Positions 18,285 to 27,067 of a stretch of DNA of 64,000 nucleotides are shown piece by piece. How positions within the stretch are numbered: position 1 is the first letter of the stretch; every line of letters starts with the position of its first letter. The notes beneath the pieces were generated by a model. The model ran no database searches. It worked only from the letters and a program-made list of their open reading frames with translations, and had not been told where the DNA came from. The stretch spans positions 806,001 through 870,000 of the forward strand of contig NZ_KV917371.1 of assembly GCF_002019635.1 (NCBI RefSeq). Reading direction: 5' to 3'. Source of the DNA: Metabacillus halosaccharovorans (lineage in GTDB: Bacteria; Bacillota; Bacilli; Bacillales; Bacillaceae). A program made the position numbers and the translations under genes.

Positions 18285-18352
18285 GTTAACCTACGTGTTT
18301 TACGATTGTGGGGCTAAATTTACTACTAGTTAGCCGTGAAAACCTCAAACTT

Positions 18353-18772
18353 CTATTTAACAATCAAAACTGGACATTGAGCATGCTTTGTAACCCGGTG
18401 ACTTACACTTCCCAACAGCATTTCCTGAAAAGAATTAAGCCCTCTGCTTCCCATTACAATTAAATCGAATGGTTTTTCTTTAGCATATGTTAAAATAGTG
18501 TTGGCAGGATCTCCTCTTAAGATCTTAATAGCATATTTCACACCTGCGTTATTAGCTAGATTAACGGTTGCATGAAGTTTCTTTTCTCTGCTTTCTCTAA
18601 TACCTGCTGAATCCCAACTTCTCAACACATCTTGTTTCGAGGTGTTTCCATCTACGACATAAATGACTTCAATTTCACTGTTTTCGCTCAGCTTGGCAAT
18701 CTGAATTGCTTTCTCAGCAGCTCTAATTGAGTGGATGGATCCATCAGTTGGAAGTAAAATATGACGAAACAT
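18353..18772 (-). CDS. UspA-family universal stress protein
   Basis: This 139-residue cytoplasmic protein has the Usp fold: a first strand MFRHILLPTDGS and the ATP-binding glycine motif GSRGLNSFQEMLLGSVS followed by CPVLIVK at the end. Members of this ATP-binding type modulate stress responses or partner transporters. The reading frame opens at 18826, but GAGGGG lies 5 nt before the ATG at 18772. It follows a SulP transporter in the same direction, separated by a terminator, an association seen in other bacteria. Confidence 0.9.
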   Translation of the reverse strand: MFRHILLPTDGSIHSIRAAEKAIQIAKLSENSEIEVIYVVDGNTSKQDVLRSWDSAGIRESREKKLHATVNLANNAGVKYAIKILRGDPANTILTYAKEKPFDLIVMGSRGLNSFQEMLLGSVSHRVTKHAQCPVLIVK

Positions 18773-18882
18773 ATAATCCCCTCTTTCATCCAGCATTATA
18801 CATCTATTATATTGGTGCATTAGCAATAATTAAAGCGTTTACAATTCATTTTAATGAAAGTCCTAGCTTATATAGCGCAAAA

Positions 18883-18914
18883 AAAGAACACCAAAATAGA
18901 TTTGATGTTCTTTT
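18883..18914 (-). terminator. Terminator of sulP gene
   Basis: On the minus strand AAAGAACA pairs with TGTTCTTT and is followed by TTTTT, 13 bp beyond the sulP stop. Confidence 0.85.
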
Positions 18915-18926
18915 ATATTCACATTC

Positions 18927-20405
18927 TTAATGATTTGTTACTTTACTAAGACCGCCCGGTTTATTATGAACAGATATTTTTTCTAAAAGCTTATTGCTTT
19001 CCGTATTTACACCAAGTAAATTAACTTTCACACCATTTTGATGGTATTTTAAAACGATTTTATCAATAGCACCAACTGCCGAATCATCCCACAAATGTGC
19101 GTTTGTTAAATCTAAGTCAACTTCTTTTACATCTTCTTTATAATCAAAGCTTTCCACAAAGTCAGTAACAGAAGCAAAGAATAGTTGACCCGTCACCCGG
19201 TATATCTTTTTATCAGATTGACCTGTAGATAATGTTGTAATCTTCACTTTAGATATTTTAGCCGCGAAGAAGATCGCACTTAAAATAATGCCGACAAGAA
19301 CACCTTTAGATAAATCATGTGTCATAATCACCGTAATAACTGTCACTACCATAACTAATGTATCAGTTAAAGGTACCTTATGCAGAGTTTTTAATGCTGA
19401 CCAATCAAATGTACCGATTGATACCATAATCATAACCCCTACAAGAGCAGCCATTGGAATTTGGACAAGAACGTCATTTAACAGCAGGATTAAAACCATC
19501 AAGAAAGCCCCGGCCACAAATGTTGATAAACGACCTCTACCACCTGATTTCACATTAATAACAGATTGGCCGATCATCGCGCATCCTGCCATACCACCAA
19601 AGAAACCTGAGACGATATTGGCAATTCCCTGTCCACGTGCTTCTTTGTTTTTGTCACTTCCTGTATCTGTCATATCATCGACAATTTGAGCTGTTAGTAA
19701 AGACTCAACTAACCCAACAATTGCAATTGATAAAGAATAAGGAAAAATGATTTGTAATGTTTCAAAATTTAAAGGAATATCAGGAAGTAAAAAGATTGGC
19801 AATGTTTGTGATAACTCACCCATATCCCCTACAGTCCTAACGTTACTTCCAGTCATAACCGCAATTAGACTAATCACAATGATCGCAACCAATGGAGATG
19901 GAACAGCCTTTGTGAAACGCGGCAGAATGTAAATAATCGCAAGCGCTCCAGCTACCATCGCAAACATCGGCCATGATTCACCTACAAAATGAGGTAATTG
20001 TGCTGTAAAAATTAGAATAGCTAGCGCATTTACAAAACCTGTCATAACAGAACGAGGCACAAATTTCATTAGCCTTCCTAACTTTAATACACCCATGATG
20101 ATTTGAATAACTCCAGTCAAAATAGTGGCTGCAAGTAAATATTGCAAACCATAATCAGCAACTAATGTCGTCATCAACAAAGCTGTTGCACCTGTTGCAG
20201 CTGAAATCATTCCCGGACGTCCCCCAACAAATGCTATGGTCACAGCAATACAAAACGACGCATACAAACCAATCATAGGATCTACACCAGCAATAATTGA
20301 GAAAGCAATAGCCTCAGGAATTAGAGCTAGTGCCACCACAATACCTGCTAAAACATCGCCTTTAATATTTCCAAACCAAGAATATTTAATTGTACTTACA
20401 TCCAA
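18927..20405 (-). CDS. SulP-family anion transporter with STAS domain
   Basis: This 492-residue SLC26/SulP transporter has an N-terminal membrane domain with about 12-14 helices (signature stretch [27 protein letters not shown]) and a shortened C-terminal STAS domain (about 385-480, [22 protein letters not shown]). Family members carry sulfate, bicarbonate or other anions; the substrate cannot be deduced. The start codon is TTG at 20405 with GAGAGGA 7 nt upstream. No sulfate-assimilation genes are nearby. Confidence 0.88.
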   Translation of the reverse strand: MDVSTIKYSWFGNIKGDVLAGIVVALALIPEAIAFSIIAGVDPMIGLYASFCIAVTIAFVGGRPGMISAATGATALLMTTLVADYGLQYLLAATILTGVIQIIMGVLKLGRLMKFVPRSVMTGFVNALAILIFTAQLPHFVGESWPMFAMVAGALAIIYILPRFTKAVPSPLVAIIVISLIAVMTGSNVRTVGDMGELSQTLPIFLLPDIPLNFETLQIIFPYSLSIAIVGLVESLLTAQIVDDMTDTGSDKNKEARGQGIANIVSGFFGGMAGCAMIGQSVINVKSGGRGRLSTFVAGAFLMVLILLLNDVLVQIPMAALVGVMIMVSIGTFDWSALKTLHKVPLTDTLVMVVTVITVIMTHDLSKGVLVGIILSAIFFAAKISKVKITTLSTGQSDKKIYRVTGQLFFASVTDFVESFDYKEDVKEVDLDLTNAHLWDDSAVGAIDKIVLKYHQNGVKVNLLGVNTESNKLLEKISVHNKPGGLSKVTNH

Positions 20406-20533
20406 AAAAAATCCTCTCCCTTTTCATTTTTTTATATAAGTTAATGACTTTCAACTCTCATGAAAGTCGGGACCGTTGTTAACAAATTGCATTATAAACT
20501 ATTTTGGATGGTTTGTGAAGTTTAATGTGGGTC

Positions 20534-20594
20534 GGGGGGACAGGTTCCTCGTCCCAAATAAAAAAACGGGACGAGGTACCTGTCCCTCTGTCCC
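20534..20594. repeat. GGGACAGGT palindromic element, full inverted pair
   Basis: The left arm (20534-20555) and right arm (20568-20594) are inverted copies with a 12-nt A-rich loop. This is the last copy of the family seen in the window. Confidence 0.9.
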
Positions 20595-20639
20595 GTTTTT
20601 CAATTGAAATTAATAAGAGCCATTAAATTGGCATATAAT

Positions 20640-20671
20640 AAAAAAGACACAGATCGTGTCGGCATTTTTTT
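20640..20671 (+). terminator. Possible hairpin-T-run before XRE gene
   Basis: GACAC and GTGTC form a 5-bp stem, followed by GGCATTTTTTT. There is no gene before it on this strand, so it could be an attenuator of the XRE transcript or part of the flanking repeat. Confidence 0.4.
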
Positions 20672-20830
20672 GTTTGGAAAGGGAGAACCAACCAAGTTGT
20701 TAAAAAAATTACGAACGCTTTCCAGTGCCGCCTATATCTCTTGTTACGTCTTTTCTTTCATCTTTTGTCACGTTTAGCACCTCTCTTTTTTTGTTAAGCA
20801 TATCTTGTCCACGTTTAGGAGGCGATATAC

Positions 20831-21460
20831 ATGAACATGAGGAAAAAAAATAATGCCGATCATTCTAAAGTTGTGTATATGGGCTTTGGCGAAAATGACA
20901 CAACAGACACAGAGGGTACACCGGAAGATGATGGGTTTGTATATGTAAAAGTAGGTTTCAAAAAGGAGAATTTTGAAAAGCTACAGTCCTATACGACCTA
21001 TGCCAATGTGGAAGCTAAAATGGATAAAATAAATGTTGAGTATACCCCGGAAGATTTTATCAAGGGGGCAACCATGTATTTTATCGATTCTATGCTAGAC
21101 AACATTGATGCTCATAAACCCAAAGAAATAACCAGGAAATTGTATGAATCTCTTCCAGAGTTTCTTCCCATTTTAAATGAAGCAGCAAAAAAACTAGGGA
21201 GTACGCCAAAGGAAAATGTTGAACCGCTTATTCTTTATCATGATGGGTTGATAAAAAATAACATCAAGAAAATAATGAAAGAACGAAAATTGACTCAGAA
21301 AGAACTTTCAGAAATAACAGGCATCGATAAAAGTAATTTATCCATTTATATGAATAATAAATCACAACCATCTATCGAATTCTTTCTTAGAATATGGCAT
21401 GCCCTTGATTACCCTCCACTCAACGAAATATTATATAGAGAAAAATCTAGTGATGCTTAA
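20831..21460 (+). CDS. XRE-family transcriptional regulator
   Basis: This 209-residue protein has a C-terminal helix-turn-helix of the Cro/CI type (about 140-200: IKKIMKERKLTQKELSEITGIDKSNLSIYMNNKSQPS). The N-terminal region (about 1-135) is charged and unrecognised, with an acidic start and the segment VYVKVGFKKENFEKLQSYTTYA; it could be a sensor or oligomerisation domain. AGGAGG lies 8 nt before the ATG. A 13-bp direct repeat (TTAAGCATATCTT) lies just before the ribosome-binding site and again across the stop codon, so the gene is neatly bracketed. The targets are unknown. Confidence 0.82.
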   Translation: MNMRKKNNADHSKVVYMGFGENDTTDTEGTPEDDGFVYVKVGFKKENFEKLQSYTTYANVEAKMDKINVEYTPEDFIKGATMYFIDSMLDNIDAHKPKEITRKLYESLPEFLPILNEAAKKLGSTPKENVEPLILYHDGLIKNNIKKIMKERKLTQKELSEITGIDKSNLSIYMNNKSQPSIEFFLRIWHALDYPPLNEILYREKSSDA

Positions 21461-21483
21461 GCATATCTTTTTTGGCATTAGAG

Positions 21484-21517
21484 TTGAAAATTTTTAACTT
21501 TTATTAAAAATTTTCAA
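21484..21517. repeat. AT-rich perfect palindrome after XRE gene
   Basis: TTGAAAATTTTTAA and TTAAAAATTTTCAA are perfect 14-bp inverted arms around a 6-nt loop. There is no GC stem or T run, so it is more likely an operator or extrusion site than a classical terminator. Confidence 0.6.
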
Positions 21518-21679
21518 AAAAGAGTCATAAGACATGCACCAAGCTCAATATCCTATATCATAACTGCCAAAGTTTATTCTAATCACGATTGGGAAGACAG
21601 GTCCACTTTTTCTGCGATGACAAAAAGACACTCGCATAAGGGTTGACGGTCTTAGCCTCTCATAAGGGAGGTGCAACTG

Positions 21680-21757
21680 ATGGACATGAATACAGCAATG
21701 TTTATGATAGCATTAGTAACTTTAATCGTCCTATTAATTGAGAAAACAAAAGAGTAA
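21680..21757 (+). CDS. Tiny hydrophobic peptide, candidate type I holin-like toxin
   Basis: This 25-residue ORF has an excellent ribosome-binding site (GGGAGGTG, about 7 nt before the ATG). It encodes a short N-terminus, a single membrane helix (AMFMIALVTLIVLLI) and a charged tail (EKTKE). This is the pattern of holin-like type I toxins such as TxpA, BsrG or Fst. A strong hairpin begins at its stop codon. Facing it on the other strand is a sigma-A-type promoter (21796-21825) that would make an RNA antisense to the whole ORF. The toxin assignment is inference from size, topology and layout; no sequence match was tested. Confidence 0.6.
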   Translation: MDMNTAMFMIALVTLIVLLIEKTKE

Positions 21758-21790
21758 TTCACCCTGCTGTTGGCGACAGGGGTGAATTAC
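21754..21790. terminator. Terminator hairpin of toxin candidate
   Basis: GTAATTCACCC and GGGTGAATTAC form a perfect 11-bp stem. The loop contains GTTGGCG, a potential U-turn (YUNR) motif used for RNA-RNA recognition in type I systems. On the minus strand the hairpin would be the 5' end of the antisense RNA. Confidence 0.75.
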
Positions 21791-21795
21791 TCTCA

Positions 21796-21825
21796 AGTAT
21801 AAAACCTTATTACTGCGAATCGCAA
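21796..21825 (-). promoter_or_regulatory. Candidate antisense-RNA promoter
   Basis: On the minus strand TTGCGA (21820-21825) and TATACT (21796-21801) are separated by 18 bp. Transcription would start near 21789 and run back through the hairpin and the toxin ORF. The RNA end is not certain; a weak hairpin with a T run lies near 21620-21655. Confidence 0.55.
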
Positions 21826-21833
21826 TTGAATAG

Positions 21834-21865
21834 ATAACCGTAGTGTTGGCGCACTGCGGTTATTT
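21834..21865. terminator. Second hairpin with repeated loop
   Basis: ATAACCG-AGTG and CACT-CGGTTAT form a 12-bp stem (one mismatch) with the loop TTGGCG, followed by TTTTTC on the plus strand. The loop repeats the TGTTGGCG of the first hairpin. Confidence 0.65.
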
Positions 21866-21976
21866 TTCATTATATGTGTTAGTTAAATAATTATTCTTTT
21901 CACCTTTACTGGATATTGCGACTATTTTTGAATCACTCTAAGTGCATTTCGTTACAATTTATGCGCAATTACACAA

Positions 21977-23152
21977 TTATACGGCTTCGTCTTCCCACTT
22001 CTTATGGTCTTGTACAAAAAGTATTCCTAATTCATGGTGCTCACCATCATATAATGCACGCTGGTCGAAGCGGATTTCTCCGTTGAAGCCAATGACTTCC
22101 AGTTTACAGAATGCACGGTTTTTTTGTAGGGCTTGATAAAACTCATCAACGGTGTGAACAGAATATCCGTTTACTTTCATGATGATTTCGCCTACCTTGA
22201 GATTCATCTTTTCTGCAGGAGATTGCGGCAGGATCCCTAATATCATTAAGCCATGATCCCGTTTTGAAAAATAAAAGGCGGCAGAAGCATCATTCATTCG
22301 TTGACGAATGGTAATGAATTCACGACCTACCATTGCAGTACCTACAGCTATAAATGCTAGCGGTGTCCACCAAATACTGCCTGCAGCTAATACTAGCGTA
22401 ATCACACCGAGCCACATAACCCGCTGTCCTGTTGTGTTTATGCTCTCTTTCGGCAGGGAACCTTGAACTCGCTGGCTAAATCCTAAGAAAAAGGGAATCA
22501 CCAGTAATAAGAACGGCTCACCATTAATGGATAAAACCGGCCACCATGTTAAAGATGAAGTTAAATCTCCACCAGGAACTAAAAGGAGAAGCGGCAGCAT
22601 CCACGTTCGATTTGCCTGATGGATACCGATCGGCAATCCTCTTGTACTCGTTTTTAAAAAAGGAGATGTATTCTGATGTGCTGTTCGCATCACCAATATT
22701 CCCTCAGCAACAAGCAAAATTCCTGCTAAAATACTAAGAGAAGCAAGGCTTGTCCCGGAAAAGCCCACAAAAAAAGACTCTAATTGATCCGGAATGAACG
22801 CAACAGCCAATAATGTTAGCCCGATGATAAAGGCAGTCGACAACCATCTTAGCTGAAGTGAAAAACTCAGCACCGCTGTTATGATGGCCAAAATAACAAC
22901 TGTTCCAAACGGAAGACTCAGACCAAGCGCGAAAATCGCGATCGAGACAAACAGTCCCATCAAAAGTCCCTTTGTATACGTAAACTTCATTTCATCATAT
23001 ATATCCTGTACACGAATATGAAAAGAACTTCGCTCACGCTTAATACGAAGCATGCCATACATGAATGAAATAAGGAAAAATAAATAAAATAGCGGATGGA
23101 TAAAAAAGCGACCAATTGCCCACAGCAACTCTAGTAACCAATTTTCAACCAA
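21977..23152 (-). CDS. minJ: Cell-division topology protein MinJ
   Basis: This 391-residue protein has six or seven membrane segments (about 10-255) and a C-terminal PDZ domain (about 290-385: GLMILGILPQSPAEKMNLKVGEIIMKVNGYSVHT). Length (B. subtilis MinJ about 397), topology and position after swrA and ctpB all fit MinJ. MinJ bridges DivIVA and MinD at the poles and septum and is needed for normal division and motility. The start is TTG at 23152 with AAGGTGGG 8-9 nt upstream. Confidence 0.92.
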   Translation of the reverse strand: MVENWLLELLWAIGRFFIHPLFYLFFLISFMYGMLRIKRERSSFHIRVQDIYDEMKFTYTKGLLMGLFVSIAIFALGLSLPFGTVVILAIITAVLSFSLQLRWLSTAFIIGLTLLAVAFIPDQLESFFVGFSGTSLASLSILAGILLVAEGILVMRTAHQNTSPFLKTSTRGLPIGIHQANRTWMLPLLLLVPGGDLTSSLTWWPVLSINGEPFLLLVIPFFLGFSQRVQGSLPKESINTTGQRVMWLGVITLVLAAGSIWWTPLAFIAVGTAMVGREFITIRQRMNDASAAFYFSKRDHGLMILGILPQSPAEKMNLKVGEIIMKVNGYSVHTVDEFYQALQKNRAFCKLEVIGFNGEIRFDQRALYDGEHHELGILFVQDHKKWEDEAV

Positions 23153-23233
23153 AACAGAATCCCACCTTACTGTTTCTACCCGTATCTACTAGGTTACTCA
23201 TATTTTACCATCTCAAGGTATAATTGAGTATGC

Positions 23234-23581
23234 TTATTTTAAGTTCTCCCAGAGACTGCTGTTCGAAAGAGAGAAATCACGAAAGTTTTGCTCTTCTTCC
23301 ATTCCTAGTAAATCCACAATCACTTTCATCGACTTTTTAATATCACTTAAAGAAAGTGATAAACGCTTATGATTTTGCAGCAAGTATTGGAAATACTCAT
23401 TTACACAGTTTTCATCAATTTGTTCTACCTTTTTAATTGACGTGTAGTTTGCCACATACATGCTAAATAGCCTAATCGGCTTACTTGGGCTCGAATGAAA
23501 AGGCTGTGCCGAACTGCTTTCGGTTAATTGTGTAAAAATCTCCTGATATACCTGCTCCTTTTGAAAGCTTGAATTTCTCAT
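23234..23581 (-). CDS. swrA: Swarming motility regulator SwrA
   Basis: This 115-residue protein matches B. subtilis SwrA in its key segments: FSMYVANYTSIKKVE, EYFQYLLQNHKRLSLSLSDIKKSM and the C-terminal RDFSLSNSSLW. SwrA acts with DegU to activate the fla/che operon and so sigma-D-dependent swarming genes. Starting at 23581 makes the N-terminus align residue for residue with SwrA. In-frame upstream starts at 23587 and 23599 are too close to or inside GGGAGG. The reading frame is intact; domesticated B. subtilis strains carry a frameshift in swrA. It sits between minJ and ctpB as in B. subtilis. Confidence 0.93.
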   Translation of the reverse strand: MRNSSFQKEQVYQEIFTQLTESSSAQPFHSSPSKPIRLFSMYVANYTSIKKVEQIDENCVNEYFQYLLQNHKRLSLSLSDIKKSMKVIVDLLGMEEEQNFRDFSLSNSSLWENLK

Positions 23582-23710
23582 TAACATAAAACCTCCCAAA
23601 TTTCACCGAATACGACGAATATGATCTACTATATAAGTTCGGAAACACTTGGATTTTTACGACCTTAAACGAAAAATAAGAACTAGCATCAGCCAGTTCT
23701 TATTCCATCC

Positions 23711-25174
23711 TTATTTAAAAAGAGCTTTAATCGCCATCTTCAGTTGTAAATCATTCTCTTCTTTTTCTCTTTGCTCCAATACTTTTTGGTTCAGCGTATT
23801 AGCTGTTTGTTGGTCAATTTTTCCGCTAATCGGAAGTTCATTTGTCTGTTGAAAAGCCTTTACAGCAGTTTCCGTTCCTTTACTAAAATACCCATCTTCC
23901 CTTTCAGGTTCAAAACCTAATCCTTTTAACGCAACTTGCGCCGTTTTGACCTGTTCATTGTTCATATCAGGTACTAATGGTTTTTCAATTTGGAGTGGGC
24001 TGGCCTGATACAATTCCGGTTGCTCAACTTTTATTGTCGGCTCGACTCCTTTTTTGTGAATCCAATTACCTTCCGGTGTTAACCATTTGTAGAGCGTTAA
24101 TTTAATGTTACTTCCATCCCCCATCGGAACTGCCTGCTGAACGGTTCCTTTTCCAAATGAAGTAACACCAACAATATCATAGCCTGACGCTTCTTTTAAC
24201 GCACCAGCAAGGATTTCAGAAGCTGAAGCACTACCTTTATCAATCAAGACTGTTACCGGATACTCCTTTTTCTTGGAAAGTGTTGAGAAATAGCGCTTTT
24301 TATCACCATTTCGCTCCTCAATTTGAATATATGGAGAATCCTTTGTCACAAACTGCTTTAGAATTTCCTCAACGCTTTGTAAGTATCCACCTGGATTTCC
24401 ACGAACATCTAATACAAGACCTTCAATCTTTTCTTTTTCAAGCTTAGATAAAGTGTTTTTGAAATCGTCTGCTGTATTCTCCGAGAAGGACGTAACCTCA
24501 ATATACCCAACCTTTTTACCTTGATATTCCTTCGTTGATCCAAACACTGTTTCAAGTGGGATTTCATCGCGAACAACATCAAACGTTAGCTTTTCCCTTG
24601 AGTTTGGACGAAGCACTTCAATGGCTACCTTTGTTCCTTTTTTGCCGCGAATTTTTAAAACAGTTTCATGAAGGTCCAACCCTTCAACATTTTCTCCATT
24701 AATGCTGATGATCTGATCATTTGGTTGTAGACCTGCTTTTTCAGCCGGCGATCCTTTAAAAGGAGACACAATCGTTACTTTACCATCATTCATCCCGACC
24801 TCTGCACCGATTCCTTCGAAGGATGAATCAAGTGATTGAGAGAATTGCTTAGCTGTGTCTTTATCCATATACACAGAGTAAGGATCATCCAATGTAGAAA
24901 GCATGCCCTGTATCGCACCTTCTAAAAGTTCTTCCTGATCCACTTCCTCCACATATTTTGTTGAAATTAATTCAAGTGCCTGCTGAAACTTTTCAAACCC
25001 TTCACTTTCTGTTGCTTGTTGTTCTTCTTCAGCTTGAAACACGTTTCCAAAGGTTGGGACCGCCTCAACCTCTTGTGACGATTTGTCTTCCGTTAAATCC
25101 ATTCCTACATACATACCACCAGCGCCAACTATTAGGGCTAAGGTCATTAACATTGCTGTGATTTTCTGATTCAT
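23711..25174 (-). CDS. ctpB: Carboxy-terminal processing protease CtpB
   Basis: This 487-residue S41 serine protease has an N-terminal membrane anchor or signal (about 5-25), a PDZ domain (about 90-175), the S41 core with catalytic Ser in DKGSASASEILAG and Lys in SFGKGTVQ, and a C-terminal peptidoglycan-binding domain (about 405-470, AQVALKGLGFEPE). In sporulation CtpB cleaves SpoIVFA between the two membranes of the forespore and tunes pro-sigma-K activation. AGGAGG is 6 nt before the ATG. Synteny with swrA and minJ supports the name. Confidence 0.93.
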   Translation of the reverse strand: MNQKITAMLMTLALIVGAGGMYVGMDLTEDKSSQEVEAVPTFGNVFQAEEEQQATESEGFEKFQQALELISTKYVEEVDQEELLEGAIQGMLSTLDDPYSVYMDKDTAKQFSQSLDSSFEGIGAEVGMNDGKVTIVSPFKGSPAEKAGLQPNDQIISINGENVEGLDLHETVLKIRGKKGTKVAIEVLRPNSREKLTFDVVRDEIPLETVFGSTKEYQGKKVGYIEVTSFSENTADDFKNTLSKLEKEKIEGLVLDVRGNPGGYLQSVEEILKQFVTKDSPYIQIEERNGDKKRYFSTLSKKKEYPVTVLIDKGSASASEILAGALKEASGYDIVGVTSFGKGTVQQAVPMGDGSNIKLTLYKWLTPEGNWIHKKGVEPTIKVEQPELYQASPLQIEKPLVPDMNNEQVKTAQVALKGLGFEPEREDGYFSKGTETAVKAFQQTNELPISGKIDQQTANTLNQKVLEQREKEENDLQLKMAIKALFK

Positions 25175-25339
25175 CGTTTACCTCCTATTTCCAACGTCGC
25201 CAGGTTATGTCATTCCTAATTTTTTTAGACTATTTTAGTATATGACAAGCTTGGCCAAATCATGTAAGGCAATTGGGAGGGGAATTTGGGATGGATTGTA
25301 AGGTTAGCTGTGTGACCTTCGAACTGCATGTTTGCTTGT

Positions 25340-25560
25340 TTTGTCTTTTACTAATTATGGCAGACATATCTTTTTTGATTCTCATCTGATTTGTCTTTCA
25401 TAAATTCTATAAAAGACTTTTCTCGTTTGATTCTAATCTGTTTTGTTCTTCATCCCTCTTATGAAAGACATTTCTCCTTTGGTTCTCACCTGTTTTGTCC
25501 CTCATCCCCTCTGTAAAAGACATTTCCAAACTATACACCACACATTATGTCCTTCATCTA
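25340..25560. repeat. 52-bp tandem repeat with hairpin units
   Basis: About four and a half diverged copies start at 25340, 25390, 25442, 25494 and 25546. Each begins TTTGTC(C/T)(C/T)TCAT and continues to AAAGACATTTCTC and (G/A)TTCTCA(C/T)CTG. Within each unit GTCTTTCAT faces ATGAAAGAC, so every copy can form its own hairpin. It fills the gap between ctpB and the M23 gene. No spacers of CRISPR type are present. Confidence 0.8.
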
Positions 25561-25614
25561 CCAACCACCGAAAAACCGTCCTAACCCACAGAGTTCCCAA
25601 CCAATTCAAAACAC

Positions 25615-25651
25615 AAAAAACCTCCTAAAACAACTTGTTTTAGAAGGTTTT
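25615..25651 (-). terminator. Terminator of M23 peptidase gene
   Basis: AAAACCT-CTAAAACA and TGTTTTAG-AGGTTTT form a long stem, followed on the minus strand by TTTTTT. It ends the ftsE-ftsX-M23 unit. Confidence 0.92.
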
Positions 25652-25664
25652 TATCCGGGTATTG

Positions 25665-27005
25665 TTATGGTAAATAGTTTAACGGGTTTACAGAACTCGC
25701 AGATCCGTTCCATGCACCTTTATGAATTTCAAAGTGTAAATGCTGTCCTGTTGAACGGCCTGTGTTCCCCATGATTCCGATTTGTTGGCCTTTTGATACA
25801 GATTGTCCGGCACTTACCATCAGTCTTTCTTGGTGTGCGTAAACAGTTGTAAAGACTTGTCCATTTATTCTATGAGAAATGTATACAACATTCCCAAAGC
25901 TGCTGGAGTAGTTTGCGCGAATGACTGTTCCACTTGCAGCTGCAACGATTGGTACATCTGCACTATTGGCAATATCAATTCCGCCATGTAGTTTTCTCCC
26001 GCCTGTTACAGGATGCTCACGGTAACCATATCCTGACGTAAATGTTCCGGATGCCGGCCACATGAACGAACCGCTGCTTACAGCTGGTTTTTGAGATGAT
26101 GCTGAGCTACTGCTACTGCTGCTTGAGCTTGATGATGATGACGAAGAAGAGCTTGATGAACTTGACTTCGCCGCTGCTGCTGCAGCTGCCTCTGCTTCAG
26201 CCTTTTTCTTAGCTTCTGCTGCAGCTCTTGCCGCTTCTTCACGCTGACGTTTTTCTTCTGCTTCAATTGCGCTTTTTTGTTCTGCTAGGAAGGCTGCTTC
26301 ATCTTCCAATTCATGTATTTCATGAAGGGCATCATCTTGTTTCTGCATAACTTGTGACATTAACTCTTCTTTTTTCTTCTTTTGAACAGCTAATTGCTTT
26401 TTAAGAGATTCTAATTCTGTTAAAGCTATCTCTAATTCTTTTAGCTTACTATTTAGATCTGCCTCTGATTGCTCTAAAAGCTGTTTATCAGCTTCATGTG
26501 CTTTAATAATTTCACGATCAGCTTCTACAATGGTTGATACAGCACTTACACGACCAACAAAATCTCCAAAGTCCTGAGCACCTAGAAGCACATCTAAATA
26601 GCTAATCATTCCACCTGTTTCCTGAAGTGCACGTGCCCGATCTTCAAGTAACTTATTGCGCTCTTCAATACGCGCCTTTACTTCAGCAATCTGTACTTTT
26701 AGCTCTTCGATTTGCTTTTGCGTTTCTTTTATTTTTTCTTCTTGCTCTCTAATTTTCCCATTTGTTTCTGAATATTGAGTGTCAATTTTTTGAATCTCCG
26801 AATCGATATTTGCCTGTTGACCTTTTAGTTCATTGATTTCACTTTCTTTTTCACTTAAGCTTGATGACACATCTGATTGTTTGCTTTCTATTTCCTGCTT
26901 CTTTTCCTGTAGTGTTTCTGCAAGGGCGAGGTGGTTATTCGGAAGTAACAACCCGCTTGTCCCAACTACAGCAGCCAAGCTATACGCAACTAGCTTTCTT
27001 TTCAT
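25665..27005 (-). CDS. Secreted coiled-coil M23 metallopeptidase (EnvC-like)
   Basis: This protein of about 446 residues has a signal peptide ending near ALAETLQ and a long coiled coil (about 30-265, EnvC/PcsB-like). Next come an Ala/Glu/Lys stretch, an uninterrupted serine tract of about 20 residues near 290, and a C-terminal M23 LytM domain with zinc motifs HGGIDIA and GQHLHFEIH. It would cut peptide cross-links in peptidoglycan. It lies directly after ftsX, which suggests that FtsEX activates it, as FtsEX does for EnvC or PcsB. In B. subtilis the partner is CwlO (NlpC/P60), so this pairing is inference. GGAGG precedes two adjacent ATGs; the second (27005) has the better spacing. Confidence 0.87.
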   Translation of the reverse strand: MKRKLVAYSLAAVVGTSGLLLPNNHLALAETLQEKKQEIESKQSDVSSSLSEKESEINELKGQQANIDSEIQKIDTQYSETNGKIREQEEKIKETQKQIEELKVQIAEVKARIEERNKLLEDRARALQETGGMISYLDVLLGAQDFGDFVGRVSAVSTIVEADREIIKAHEADKQLLEQSEADLNSKLKELEIALTELESLKKQLAVQKKKKEELMSQVMQKQDDALHEIHELEDEAAFLAEQKSAIEAEEKRQREEAARAAAEAKKKAEAEAAAAAAAKSSSSSSSSSSSSSSSSSSSSSASSQKPAVSSGSFMWPASGTFTSGYGYREHPVTGGRKLHGGIDIANSADVPIVAAASGTVIRANYSSSFGNVVYISHRINGQVFTTVYAHQERLMVSAGQSVSKGQQIGIMGNTGRSTGQHLHFEIHKGAWNGSASSVNPLNYLP

Positions 27006-27067
27006 CATTCATCCTCCCCCATAATTATGTAAAAACTAGTAAACTAGCAATTAAGAAAATTGCTAGT

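Noticed and set aside
21590-21612. Eighth copy of the GGGACAGGT repeat (GGGAAGACAGGTCC)
   Set aside because: Only a short stretch matches and there is no inverted arm; it may be chance.
25291-25389. 32-codon plus-strand ORF with GGAGGGG upstream
   Set aside because: It runs into the tandem repeat, has poor composition and no hairpin or partner to support it.
25340-25560. Possible CRISPR array in the 52-bp repeats
   Set aside because: The whole period is conserved as one unit, copies are contiguous and diverged, and there are no unique spacers or cas genes.
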